Source: Alloacidobacterium dinghuense (GTDB taxonomy: Bacteria > Acidobacteriota > Terriglobia > Terriglobales > Acidobacteriaceae). From it: a DNA stretch of 64,000 nt. Positions 27,345-34,780 of this stretch are shown in pieces. The stretch covers positions 4,154,001-4,218,000 of the forward strand of contig NZ_CP060394.1 in assembly GCF_014274465.1 (NCBI RefSeq), given 5' to 3'. The notes beneath the pieces are model-generated. The model was given only the letters and a program-made list of their open reading frames with translations. It did no database searches and was not told where the DNA came from. Numbering within the stretch: position 1 is the stretch's first letter; each line of letters opens with the position of its first letter. Both the position numbers and the translations under genes were made by a program.

Positions 27345-27635
27345 CTAGCGGTGATACCGCCGCCTTGTCGCGCGAGGCGATGCCTGTTCCCTAGAGCGTA
27401 ACCACTCGCGTACGGACTCAGCGCTGTATAAGATTGTGCGCCCGATATGCACACGAGGGGGGCCCATGCGCATCATTTGCCATCTGTCGATTGTTCGTGG
27501 GCTTACACCAAGCTCTTTAGCTAGGTCCTCGCGCCGTAGGTAATCATGAAGAACCGGGCTAGGATCAACGCTTTCTTGTCTTTCGGAAACGGCCGTCGAG
27601 ATTTCTTGCGGTGGATTCGTTTGCTGTGCGAGCAT
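27345..27635 (-). CDS. excisionase-like HTH protein
   Basis: The ATG preceded by GGGAG eight bases upstream gives 96 aa. Residues ~30-85 form a MerR/AlpA-type winged helix (YLRREDLAKELGVSPRTIDRWQMMRMGPPRVHIGR, YSAESVREWLRSRE). Such proteins are excisionases or element regulators. It lies 380 nt left of the left tRNA repeat, so it belongs to the neighbouring accreted element rather than to the 9-kb one. Confidence 0.75.
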   Translation of the reverse strand: MLAQQTNPPQEISTAVSERQESVDPSPVLHDYLRREDLAKELGVSPRTIDRWQMMRMGPPRVHIGRTILYSAESVREWLRSREQASPRATRRRYHR

Positions 27636-28021
27636 TCCTTGTCTCCCAATGGAAATGTATTGACGCCCCAAACTCACTCCATTGGGTTTCAAGGCTGCTT
27701 GATGGTAAGAAAGTCGAAACTGAAAGTCAAGATAACCTGCAACTTAATGACACAGCCCGCCAATTTCTCACAATCAATTAGAAAAAGCAGTCTGACTTAT
27801 CACACCAAGCCTAGTTATGCTCTTTCTGCACGCTTCGGGGGACATGCGATTGTCAAAATCTAGCTCTCTGTGGAGAAGTGGGAAAAGCGCAGTCTTCGGG
27901 GCCAACAACGGAGAGTGAGATAAGAGTGATGTACGGAGGCAGAGGTCGTACGTCATTGATCCTACAAGGCCTCATCCTCGTTCCATTGTGCATAAGTCCT
28001 TTCTTTGTAAAATCCGCCTCT
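27636..28021. other. intergenic stretch before the tRNA repeat
   Basis: No gene is supported. The bases just left of the repeat do not form the 5' half of an initiator tRNA. Confidence 0.5.
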
Positions 28022-28067
28022 CCTCATAACCCAAAGGTCGCTGGTTCAAATCCAGCCCCCGCAACCA
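28022..28067 (+). repeat. 46-bp tRNA-fMet-derived attachment repeat, left copy
   Basis: The repeat contains CTCATAA (anticodon CAT and loop), the 3' side of the anticodon stem, a complete T-arm around GGTTCAAATCC and the acceptor strand CCCCGCA-A-CCA. CAT anticodon plus an acceptor ending CCCCGCAACCA fits initiator tRNA. The left half of the tRNA is absent, so this is an attachment site, not a gene. The identical copy lies 9,003 nt to the right. Confidence 0.92.
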
Positions 28068-28129
28068 ATCAACTCATCTCATCTCAATCACATACAAGAT
28101 CAGAAAAGTGACTGGCCGCGGACCTCCGG

Positions 28130-28145
28130 GGACAGTTGAGGACAG
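28130..28145 (+). promoter_or_regulatory. putative integrase arm-type sites, left end
   Basis: Two direct GGACAG hexamers ten bases apart, about 65 nt inside the left attachment repeat. Three copies of the same hexamer lie inside the right end. Paired short repeats near both ends are the usual layout of integrase arm sites. Confidence 0.4.
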
Positions 28146-29372
28146 TTAAGCGGACACTGCCTGGTCCGATGACTTCTTTGCTTCCTCACGTACGAACTCC
28201 ACGAGGCGCTGTTGTGCTGCTCGCTTCGCTTCAAGCGGCAGCCCTTTATAGATGTCCGACGTGGTCTGAATGTTGGCGTGACGGAGTATTTCCTTCGTCT
28301 CCTCCAGTTTCAGTGCCTGCTTCGACCATTGCGAAACCGAATGCCTGAAGGTGTGCCATCCCATTCGGCCGAAACCTGCGGCTTCGGCAACGGGCTGGAT
28401 GTGATTGGCCAGAATTGAGTCCGGCCAGAATGGGCGCTCTCCTTTCGTAATCGGACTGGCAAAGACCCAGTCTTCCGGCGCGCTATATGCGGTATGCTTC
28501 TTCCACTCAAGCAATGCCTCTTTCACGTCCGCCGGAATAGCCATTTCTGCCCTCGAGGATTTCGTCTTGAGCGGAGTAATCCGGCCGGAGACGAAGCCCT
28601 GGCGGAAGGTCACGACGTCACGATCGAGATCCAGATCTTGCCAGCGAAGGCCAAATCCTTCACCGCGTCGTGTTCCGAGCCAACCAGCAATCTTGATCGC
28701 CAGTCGTTCCCGTGGCCCGTACAATTCGACCAGCTGCAGGTATTCAGCCGGCGTCAGCGCACGAGGTTCCTTCTTCCGCAAGGTCGAGCCGTCCGGAAGA
28801 TCGACGTAGTCCATGGGGCTGTGATCGAGATAGCCCCACTTGACCGCCTGACGAAATACGAGGCGCAGCAGAGATCCGATGCTCCGAACTGACTTCGGCG
28901 CCAGCCTGCCAGACTCGCAAAGCTCACGCAGCCACGCTTCGATTGAGGAACGCAGTTGTGGTTTTGCCAAATCGCTGATGAGGTACTTGCCCCAGCGCGG
29001 ACAAATCCAACGTTTCAAGTAGGACCGGTACGCACGTGCTGTCATCGAGCTGATCCTGCCATCGTCAACAGCGCCCAGGGGCACGTTGACATACGGAGTG
29101 ATCAGCTCGCGTTCATAACGATCCAGTACAGCAGCCATGGTCACATGCGACACCGCATCGCTCTCGCGATTGGCGCTGAGCCTGTAACCATCCGCCGCCT
29201 TCTTGACCGCCTGCATGGTTGTGAGTTCTTTTGTTGTACCGAGACGGACGCGGCGGCGTTTGCCGCTGCCGCGTTCGACCCACCGGTAAGTCCAGATATC
29301 AGGACCAATCTTTCTTTTCATGCGCTCCAGGGTCCCGTGCTGGTAGCGCAGACGCTGCTCATGAGGAATCAT
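28146..29372 (-). CDS. int: tyrosine integrase of the tRNA-fMet element
   Basis: The 408-aa phage-type integrase has an N-terminal arm-binding region, a core-binding domain (~70-190) and a catalytic domain with GTRRGE, LKTKSS, HTFRHS, LRHANIQTTSDIY; Arg, Lys, His-x-x-Arg, His and Tyr are all present. It reads toward the left attachment repeat, 79 nt away, the usual position. Its ATG overlaps the stop of the excisionase-like gene (TAATG), so the two are coupled. It should recombine the 46-bp sites. The family is the same as the decayed integrase beside the right repeat. Confidence 0.93.
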   Translation of the reverse strand: MIPHEQRLRYQHGTLERMKRKIGPDIWTYRWVERGSGKRRRVRLGTTKELTTMQAVKKAADGYRLSANRESDAVSHVTMAAVLDRYERELITPYVNVPLGAVDDGRISSMTARAYRSYLKRWICPRWGKYLISDLAKPQLRSSIEAWLRELCESGRLAPKSVRSIGSLLRLVFRQAVKWGYLDHSPMDYVDLPDGSTLRKKEPRALTPAEYLQLVELYGPRERLAIKIAGWLGTRRGEGFGLRWQDLDLDRDVVTFRQGFVSGRITPLKTKSSRAEMAIPADVKEALLEWKKHTAYSAPEDWVFASPITKGERPFWPDSILANHIQPVAEAAGFGRMGWHTFRHSVSQWSKQALKLEETKEILRHANIQTTSDIYKGLPLEAKRAAQQRLVEFVREEAKKSSDQAVSA

Positions 29373-29569
29373 TAACTCTCCTGATGAGCGGCACTGATGG
29401 CATCGTCGATCATAGCGTCAATGTCGCGAGGACGGAAGAACCAAGCCTTGCCAAACTTGAAGGCTGGCAGTTTCCGACTCCGCGCCTGGCGCTTCACAGT
29501 CTCTGGATCGCAGCGAAAAAGCTGTGCGACTTCATTGACAGTGAGAAATGCTGTATTACCCTGAGTCAT
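29372..29569 (-). CDS. excisionase-like HTH protein coupled to int
   Basis: With AGGAG eight bases before the chosen ATG the product is 65 aa: a single helix-turn-helix (FLTVNEVAQLFRCDPETVKRQARSRKL, then AFKFGKAWFFRPRDIDAMI). This is the HTH_17/AlpA fold used by excisionases. Stop and integrase start overlap by one base. Confidence 0.8.
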   Translation of the reverse strand: MTQGNTAFLTVNEVAQLFRCDPETVKRQARSRKLPAFKFGKAWFFRPRDIDAMIDDAISAAHQES

Positions 29570-29695
29570 CGAATCTCCTGCGTAGTTATTGCTGAATTGA
29601 TTCTGCGCAACGGGCGGCAAGTACCAAAATCAGGTGGATACCTTAGTTCTGCGCCCATAGGCGATTAAGAGTGATTTGCCCACCGACTCAGACTC

Positions 29696-30613
29696 TCAAG
29701 AACCTGTCCTGAGGAACTCCATAGCCGAAAAATACCCACGGGCAAGAGTCGTGTCGTGCAGCTTGAAGTACCTCTGTGTCGTCGACAGGCTGGTGTGGCC
29801 CATCAGGTCCTTCAGGATCAGGGAACTGATGTTCGCGTTTGCCAGCCTGGTCGCATAGCTGTGGCGCAGTCTATGGACATTGGCATGGCTCAGACTCAAC
29901 TTCCGGCACCATGCTGCGAGCGTGTACTCCATTGCCCGGACGCTCATCCGCTGCTTCCGTTCTGAGAGGAACAGCGCCGGAGTCTCGTCCGCACGTGTGG
30001 CCATGTACTCTGCGTAGAGCCGCAATGTTTCGTAATCCACGAAGAAGCGCCGCTTCTTATTTCCCTTTCCGATCACCTCGCCGGTGCCGAGCACCCGCAC
30101 GTCACCGATGTCACCGACCTCTTCCTCGATCGTGATGCTATCCCGATTGAGCTGGTACATCTCCGACACGCGAAGGCCCGTGGCAACGAACAACGTGAGC
30201 AGAAACCTGTCGCGCAGACTCGTGACGCCCGACAGCAGCCGATCCAGATCAACCTCCTCAATCGGTTTGGGATCGTCGTTCTTACTCCAGCGCCGGGTGA
30301 AATCCAGCATTGGATTGTGGAGTTGGTGGTTCGATGTAGCGCGGGTGAATTCGAGATAGCTGGAAAGCGAGGCCAATCGGCGCGAGATGGACGCGTCCGA
30401 AAGCCCAGTCCGGCCGAACCTTGGATTCGGCATCTGCTTCATATACTCGATGTATTTATTGATCACACCGTGGTCGACCTGTTCGATCCCGCGAGTGCCC
30501 TCCTGTTGCAGAAAGGCTTCGAAGAATTGAAGGTCACTGCGATATGCCCGGATCGTCTGCGGACTGACGTTCTTGGTGGCCTGCCAATGAGACAGAAATG
30601 CCTCAAACTCCAT
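29696..30613 (-). CDS. XerC/D-like tyrosine recombinase
   Basis: The 305-aa protein has an N-terminal SAM-like core-binding domain (residues 1-115) and a catalytic domain with TGLRVSE, GKGNKKR, VHRLRHS, MGHTSLSTTQRYF: all catalytic residues are present. AAAGGAG lies eight bases before the ATG. It lies downstream of a zinc-finger recombinase and a small HTH gene on the same strand. Two different recombinases in a row are known from Tn554-like and RIT elements; here they may move a nested unit or be fixed helpers of the main element. Confidence 0.88.
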   Translation of the reverse strand: MEFEAFLSHWQATKNVSPQTIRAYRSDLQFFEAFLQQEGTRGIEQVDHGVINKYIEYMKQMPNPRFGRTGLSDASISRRLASLSSYLEFTRATSNHQLHNPMLDFTRRWSKNDDPKPIEEVDLDRLLSGVTSLRDRFLLTLFVATGLRVSEMYQLNRDSITIEEEVGDIGDVRVLGTGEVIGKGNKKRRFFVDYETLRLYAEYMATRADETPALFLSERKQRMSVRAMEYTLAAWCRKLSLSHANVHRLRHSYATRLANANISSLILKDLMGHTSLSTTQRYFKLHDTTLARGYFSAMEFLRTGS

Positions 30614-30767
30614 GGTTAACTCCTTTCAATTGTGGACATGAGTTTGGCTTCAGAGCCGGTGGAGAGAGCGTTGCGTGTAACTCACTTTATACGCAACGTT
30701 TCACTGCCCTCGAACGTGGCATGTAACTCAGATTACACGCCACGTTGGGCACCGGCGCAGGACGAGA

Positions 30768-32174
30768 TCACGCCTTCTTCTGCTCGCGCTCGATGAACTC
30801 AGCAAGAGAGATCGCCTTCTTGCGTGGGGCCTGCTTCTGCTGGGCTGCATGCTTCATGGCCTCGTCGTATCCGCGACGCGCCATTTCGGTGTCGATCTCG
30901 GTATATCCGCACATCGCTTCGTAGGTCTGCCACCCACCGGACTGCATCACCGTCATTGCATCTGCACCGGCTGCAGCCAAGTTCGACGCCATCGTGTGGC
31001 GCAGTGCATGAGTAGACCACTGATCGAAGCCTTCCTCGTTCAGCTTCCTCCCAAGGTGCGTCTTGCAAAGAACGCGGCTGAACTCAGCTGCCAGTGCGGC
31101 GCCCAGGCAGGGATTAAGGCGGGTATTGTGCAGCAGGTGGTCGTGCTTACAACGAGGGTCGCGTTCTGCCATCCACTCGGCGTAGTAGCGCTCGGTCTTC
31201 TCGGAGAAGAACGCGAACCGTTCGCGGTTGCCCTTGTTCGGGAGACGGACGAACAGGCGCTTGCGAACCAGATCCAGATCTTCCAACCGAAGGCGACAGA
31301 TCTCACCGATACGAAGGCCTGCTTCCTCAGCAATGGCCGCGGCAAGCCGAAGCCGGGCATTACCACGCGTGGTCAACAGCTCCCACAGGTATGCCAGCTG
31401 ATCCTTCTTCAGCGGCCGAGGGAGCCGTTTCGGCTTACGGGTCTGGTGAACAAGCGGGACGACAGGGCTAGCGATTGTGCAGTACCCTGTGGCGCGAGCC
31501 CACTTGTAGAAGGTTGAGATGAACGAAGGGCTGTTGGCGACCTTTCTGCGATCAGTTTCCCTTCCCCAAATGAGGTAGTCGGTAATGATCTTGGGAGTCA
31601 CATCGTCAAGCGAATTAATTCCGCGGATCTGCAAGAACTCGAAAAAGGGGTACATGCATGATCGAACCGTGTCCGTCTCGCGATAGTGACTGGGCGCCCA
31701 GCCGTTGAAATACTTGTTCGCGATCGGCAACAGGGGACCGCACGAAGCAATCATGTGTTGTTCGCGCTGATAGACCCCATAGTGCTTCGAGTTCAGGAAG
31801 TAGAGACCATTGGTCGGCCTCCGTTCGGCCTTGCCGAGGAACTCCTGACCACATCCGCATCCGCACGTCAGCAGCCGCGTTCCCTTCGAACGACGGCGGA
31901 GCCAGCACTCGCCGGAGCAGGTCAGGAAATCCGCCCTGAGGTCGTAACGGCCTTCGGGAATGAAGTTATCGCAGTTCGGCCCCTCGCACTTGCGCCGATT
32001 GGCTTCGATGTACATGTACCGCTTGCTCTGCTTCAGAATCCTGGCACATACTGCTCCGCCACAAAACTTGTAGCGTGCTCCGGGCCAAGTTTCGTGGGCA
32101 GGAAGCGGTGAAGTGCAGACGGGGCAGGCGCGATCGCCTGCGTTGTATTTCCGGACGTGTTCTTCGTTGGTCAT
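30768..32174 (-). CDS. tyrosine recombinase with N-terminal zinc fingers
   Basis: Of 468 residues, the first ~135 are Cys-rich: CPVCTSPL, FCGGAVC, CEGPNCDNF, LTCSGECW, LTCGCGCGQEF, i.e. several zinc knuckles. A core-binding domain and catalytic domain follow, with AGLRIGE, NKGNRER, HALRHT, GGWQTYEAMCGY. All catalytic residues are there; His/Trp replaces the second His as in many relatives. The zinc part may contact DNA or a partner recombinase. It starts 3 nt after the small HTH gene, with GGAGGG upstream, and forms a unit with the XerC/D-like gene 150 nt downstream. Confidence 0.88.
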   Translation of the reverse strand: MTNEEHVRKYNAGDRACPVCTSPLPAHETWPGARYKFCGGAVCARILKQSKRYMYIEANRRKCEGPNCDNFIPEGRYDLRADFLTCSGECWLRRRSKGTRLLTCGCGCGQEFLGKAERRPTNGLYFLNSKHYGVYQREQHMIASCGPLLPIANKYFNGWAPSHYRETDTVRSCMYPFFEFLQIRGINSLDDVTPKIITDYLIWGRETDRRKVANSPSFISTFYKWARATGYCTIASPVVPLVHQTRKPKRLPRPLKKDQLAYLWELLTTRGNARLRLAAAIAEEAGLRIGEICRLRLEDLDLVRKRLFVRLPNKGNRERFAFFSEKTERYYAEWMAERDPRCKHDHLLHNTRLNPCLGAALAAEFSRVLCKTHLGRKLNEEGFDQWSTHALRHTMASNLAAAGADAMTVMQSGGWQTYEAMCGYTEIDTEMARRGYDEAMKHAAQQKQAPRKKAISLAEFIEREQKKA

Positions 32175-32177
32175 GTC

Positions 32178-32381
32178 TTAGTGGACCCTCCTCGCGGCAG
32201 TGATCTTGTACGTCTCAACAAGCTGGTAGAGGTCCTTGGAGTCAAAGCGCTCCTGACCAGCGATCTTGATAGCGAGCAGCTGGCGAGTATCGATCAACTG
32301 CTGCACGTCATTCGGTGGCAGCTGGAGCAGGGCTTCAACTTCGCCCCGCACCAGCAGCCTGCGTTCATGGTGATTAAGCAA
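32178..32381 (-). CDS. small HTH protein ahead of the recombinase pair
   Basis: The TTG eight bases after TAGGAG gives 67 aa; the frame is open further out but without a ribosome site. Sequence LLVRGEVEALLQLPPNDVQQLIDTRQLLAIKIAGQERFDSKDLYQLVETY is an AlpA/excisionase-type winged helix. It probably sets directionality for the two recombinases it is translated with, or regulates them. Confidence 0.65.
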   Translation of the reverse strand: MLNHHERRLLVRGEVEALLQLPPNDVQQLIDTRQLLAIKIAGQERFDSKDLYQLVETYKITAARRVH

Positions 32382-32597
32382 TTTGGCTTCTCCTACTGAA
32401 TTCGTCCAGCAAACGGTGGGGGCCAAAGCTCCGTCCAGCGCGACGTCTGCGGCTCGCGCCCACACCTTCCTGATGACATCGCGATGATGGAATAAAGAGG
32501 TAGGAGTACCAAAGACAGCGTCAATTCCCCAGCAATGACGCGGGGTAAGACAAGGTACGGTGATTAGGGGATGCTACGGGAACCTACCATCCTCCCC

Positions 32598-32619
32598 TCA
32601 GTTGCCATATAGCAACTGA
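32598..32619. promoter_or_regulatory. operator O1 for the MarR-like regulator
   Basis: Arms TCAGTTGC and GCAACTGA around CATATA. The AGTTGC-N6-GCAACT core is shared with two other sites around the regulator gene. It also encodes the last codons and stop of the 49-aa ORF. Confidence 0.75.
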
Positions 32620-32747
32620 CGATATTCCAGGATGAAGATGGCCTTGGTGGCTACCCATTCGGCGAACTCTTCGCCGCGCTCGCCGTGAGCGTACTTCTGA
32701 ATGATCTCCTCGAGGAAGAACTTGACATCGCGAGGTAATTTCGACAT
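32598..32747 (-). CDS. 49-aa microprotein, divergent from the MarR-like gene
   Basis: An ATG with AAAGGA 11 bases upstream opens a 49-codon frame (MSKLPRDVKFFLEEIIQKYA..., ending EYRQLLYGN). It is predicted helical and charged, with a good amphipathic N-terminus. The frame is interrupted by no rare structure and ends inside operator O1. I do not recognise it. Its divergent position opposite the regulator, 140 nt away, suggests control by that regulator. Confidence 0.45.
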   Translation of the reverse strand: MSKLPRDVKFFLEEIIQKYAHGERGEEFAEWVATKAIFILEYRQLLYGN

Positions 32748-32877
32748 GGAGTGATTGGTCCTTTCATGTTGGAGTGAGTGGGAGCGACCGTCCGGGCGGG
32801 ATCAGGTCGCAGGACAAAGGCAATTCGGCGGACGGCTATCAAAAGGGAAGCACGGACCGAAACCATTGCGTGGGCTA

Positions 32878-32897
32878 TAGTTGCAATATGGCAACTA
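32878..32897. promoter_or_regulatory. operator O2 over the regulator start codon
   Basis: Arms TAGTTGC and GCAACTA around AATATG; the spacer holds the ATG of the MarR-like gene, so binding would block its own expression. Confidence 0.75.
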
Positions 32898-33268
32898 AGA
32901 AATCGTTGAGGGAGTTTGCTGAGCAAGCCATGCGCGTCGAACGCCTGCTCGATGAGCGCGGCGTGCCAGGTAATGCTGGTCGCGTTGTCTGCGTTCTCCG
33001 AGCTGCTGAAAGGGTGATAGGCGTGACGCAACAGGAGGTCATCCACCAGACTGGGCTGCGGAAGGACGCCATAAGTAAACTCGTCGCCTCGTTAGTGAGA
33101 GCAGGTCTATTGAGTCATGAGAGGGACGGCACGAATCCCCGGATGAAACGGCTGACCCTTACTGAAGACGGAACAGACCTGCTGTCGAGCATAAGGACGG
33201 CTATCCAAACGCCCCGAGAGAAGGAGACGGTCAAGCCCGCCGTCACCCTATTCGACGATCAGGAATAA
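32888..33268 (+). CDS. MarR-like winged-helix regulator
   Basis: The ATG within the operator gives 126 aa; an upstream in-frame start would put 38 unlikely residues in front. A winged HTH covers residues ~30-100: GRVVCVLRAAERVIGVTQQEVIHQTGLRKDAISKLVASLVRAGLLSHERDGTNPRMKRLTLTEDG. This is the MarR/phage-control fold. Three near-identical inverted repeats sit left of it, on its start and just past its stop, a strong hint of autoregulation and of control over the two flanking microprotein genes and perhaps the restriction genes. Confidence 0.75.
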   Translation: MATKKSLREFAEQAMRVERLLDERGVPGNAGRVVCVLRAAERVIGVTQQEVIHQTGLRKDAISKLVASLVRAGLLSHERDGTNPRMKRLTLTEDGTDLLSSIRTAIQTPREKETVKPAVTLFDDQE

Positions 33269-33269
33269 T

Positions 33270-33291
33270 ATAGTTGCCGATTGGCAACTAT
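33270..33291. promoter_or_regulatory. operator O3 past the regulator stop
   Basis: Perfect 9-bp arms ATAGTTGCC and GGCAACTAT around GATT. It starts 2 nt after the regulator's stop and covers the stop of the small membrane-protein gene. It has no T-run, so it is not a normal terminator. Confidence 0.75.
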
Positions 33292-33392
33292 CCTCTACGC
33301 GATGTCAGTGAACGTTCTATAAAGCGAAAAGCGGCACCGACCATAAGAAAGGCCAGAAAGCTGCCAATGGCGCGGAACAATAAGTAGCGCAT
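33288..33392 (-). CDS. 34-aa single-pass membrane microprotein
   Basis: The ATG is preceded by an almost ideal Shine-Dalgarno (AAGGAGGTGA, five bases upstream), the strongest in this region. The product MRYLLFRAIGSFLAFLMVGA, then AFRFIERSLTSRRG, is one hydrophobic helix with a basic tail. Such peptides occur as type I toxin-like proteins or small membrane regulators. The stop lies in operator O3. The frame extends upstream but without a start site of comparable quality. Confidence 0.6.
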   Translation of the reverse strand: MRYLLFRAIGSFLAFLMVGAAFRFIERSLTSRRG

Positions 33393-33703
33393 AACCTCAC
33401 CTCCTTCCAAAACGATTAGGCTTGAAACTCTTAAGTCACGGTAGCGAGTTGGCACCGACCAACCCACGGTTTGGGCATGTTCGATTGAGCCGAACGCGCG
33501 CATCCTGGCGGTTAAGCGTTGGCGTATTCGGGCCATCACTGAAGTTACCGGCCGCTTTAAGTAAACTCGGAATAGGAACCGACTTAGCCCGTTGCGGGTT
33601 CTATCATTAATGGAAATCGGTTCCGGTGATGAGAACGAGCATTAATAGGCCAGGGAAGTTGACGCAGGATTTCACTCCCGTCGAACTTCGATGGGAGGAA
33701 TAG

Positions 33704-34780
33704 TTGCAGCAAATTATCGAACGACTTATTGATGTAGAGCGGTTCAATATGGGCCAGTTGAGCCGAGCGGCATGGCCACTTGTCGAGCGGCACGAACTCA
33801 CCCGCGTGCACCTTGACGCTCTGAAAGAGGGCCTTGGAGAGCATTACGAGGAGCTGCGCGACATCATCTTAAGGCACGCGTTCCTGATCGAACTAGTGAA
33901 GGTGCCAAAGATAGAATCAACCAAGTTCCGCGTGCGCTGGTACGAACAGCTTGCGGGCGATCAGCGAGAGTGTTCCTTCGACGAGTGCCTGGCAATCGCA
34001 GCGGAACTGCTGACGGAGCTCGGACCATGGCTTGAGACCGAGAACCATCGCGAACTCTTCAGCCTCTCCTGCGATGAAAAGCTTTTTGCATACGAGGCGC
34101 CGCTCGACTATCGAGAGGTTCCGGCGAAGGACGACCATTCGACGCGCATCCATCGCCTTGGCAACCTGGGCTGGATCTATGACGAGCTTATGCTCCGCAC
34201 TCTCAAGCTGCGCCGCTTCTTATGTGAGCCTGAGACGAGTCCGGACGTCGAGTTCTTCAAGGCGGTGCTGGACGGGAAGATCAAGGTCAAGACCTATCTC
34301 ACTGACCGCGCGCAAACTGGTCCCTATAAGACGAACCGGGAAAAGCGGTGGGAAACGCATCCACACTCGGTGCAGTTCGCAACGCGTAGGACCGCGATGG
34401 AGATCGAATACGTGCTCGTTACGCAGCTCTGTGCGTTCGAGGGATTTCCTCCTGCTGCACGAGAGACCCTGCAGCGCGAGGGGATACTGCCAGCGGATCT
34501 GAAGACCTTCCGCTGCCCAGTGACTCAGGAACCGATGTCGTTTCCGGTGTTCCGCGATGCGCTTCTGAACCCGCAGCACGGCAAGTCCAGCTTCCAAGTG
34601 GGGCATCTGAATCCCCTAAAACTCGACGAACCGGGCAATGATGTGTTCGGTCATACCGCGGACAACATTAGCTGGATCTCGGAGGACGGCAATCGGATCC
34701 AGGGATCGCTAAGCCTGACGACCGTAAGGCAACTGCTTCGGAAGATCGCTGCCAATTACGAGGAGCTACACCTCGTCTAG
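33704..34780 (+). CDS. HNH-type restriction endonuclease candidate
   Basis: A TTG preceded by GGGAGGA gives 358 aa. The C-terminal ~90 residues carry an HNH-like core: FRCPVTQEPMSF, then FQVGHLNPLKLDEPG, then FGHTADNISWISEDGNRIQGSLSL; the conserved His, Asn and Asn of beta-beta-alpha metal nucleases are visible. The N-terminal two thirds are helical and unassigned, perhaps for DNA recognition. Its 3' end overlaps that of the convergent methylase-specificity gene by 15 nt, the classic face-to-face arrangement of a restriction pair. Confidence 0.72.
   Translation: MQQIIERLIDVERFNMGQLSRAAWPLVERHELTRVHLDALKEGLGEHYEELRDIILRHAFLIELVKVPKIESTKFRVRWYEQLAGDQRECSFDECLAIAAELLTELGPWLETENHRELFSLSCDEKLFAYEAPLDYREVPAKDDHSTRIHRLGNLGWIYDELMLRTLKLRRFLCEPETSPDVEFFKAVLDGKIKVKTYLTDRAQTGPYKTNREKRWETHPHSVQFATRRTAMEIEYVLVTQLCAFEGFPPAARETLQREGILPADLKTFRCPVTQEPMSFPVFRDALLNPQHGKSSFQVGHLNPLKLDEPGNDVFGHTADNISWISEDGNRIQGSLSLTTVRQLLRKIAANYEELHLV

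Noticed and set aside
28022-28067. Complete tRNA gene at either 46-bp repeat
   Set aside because: Only the anticodon loop to CCA is present; the bases upstream do not supply the acceptor 5' strand, D-arm or anticodon 5' strand at either copy.
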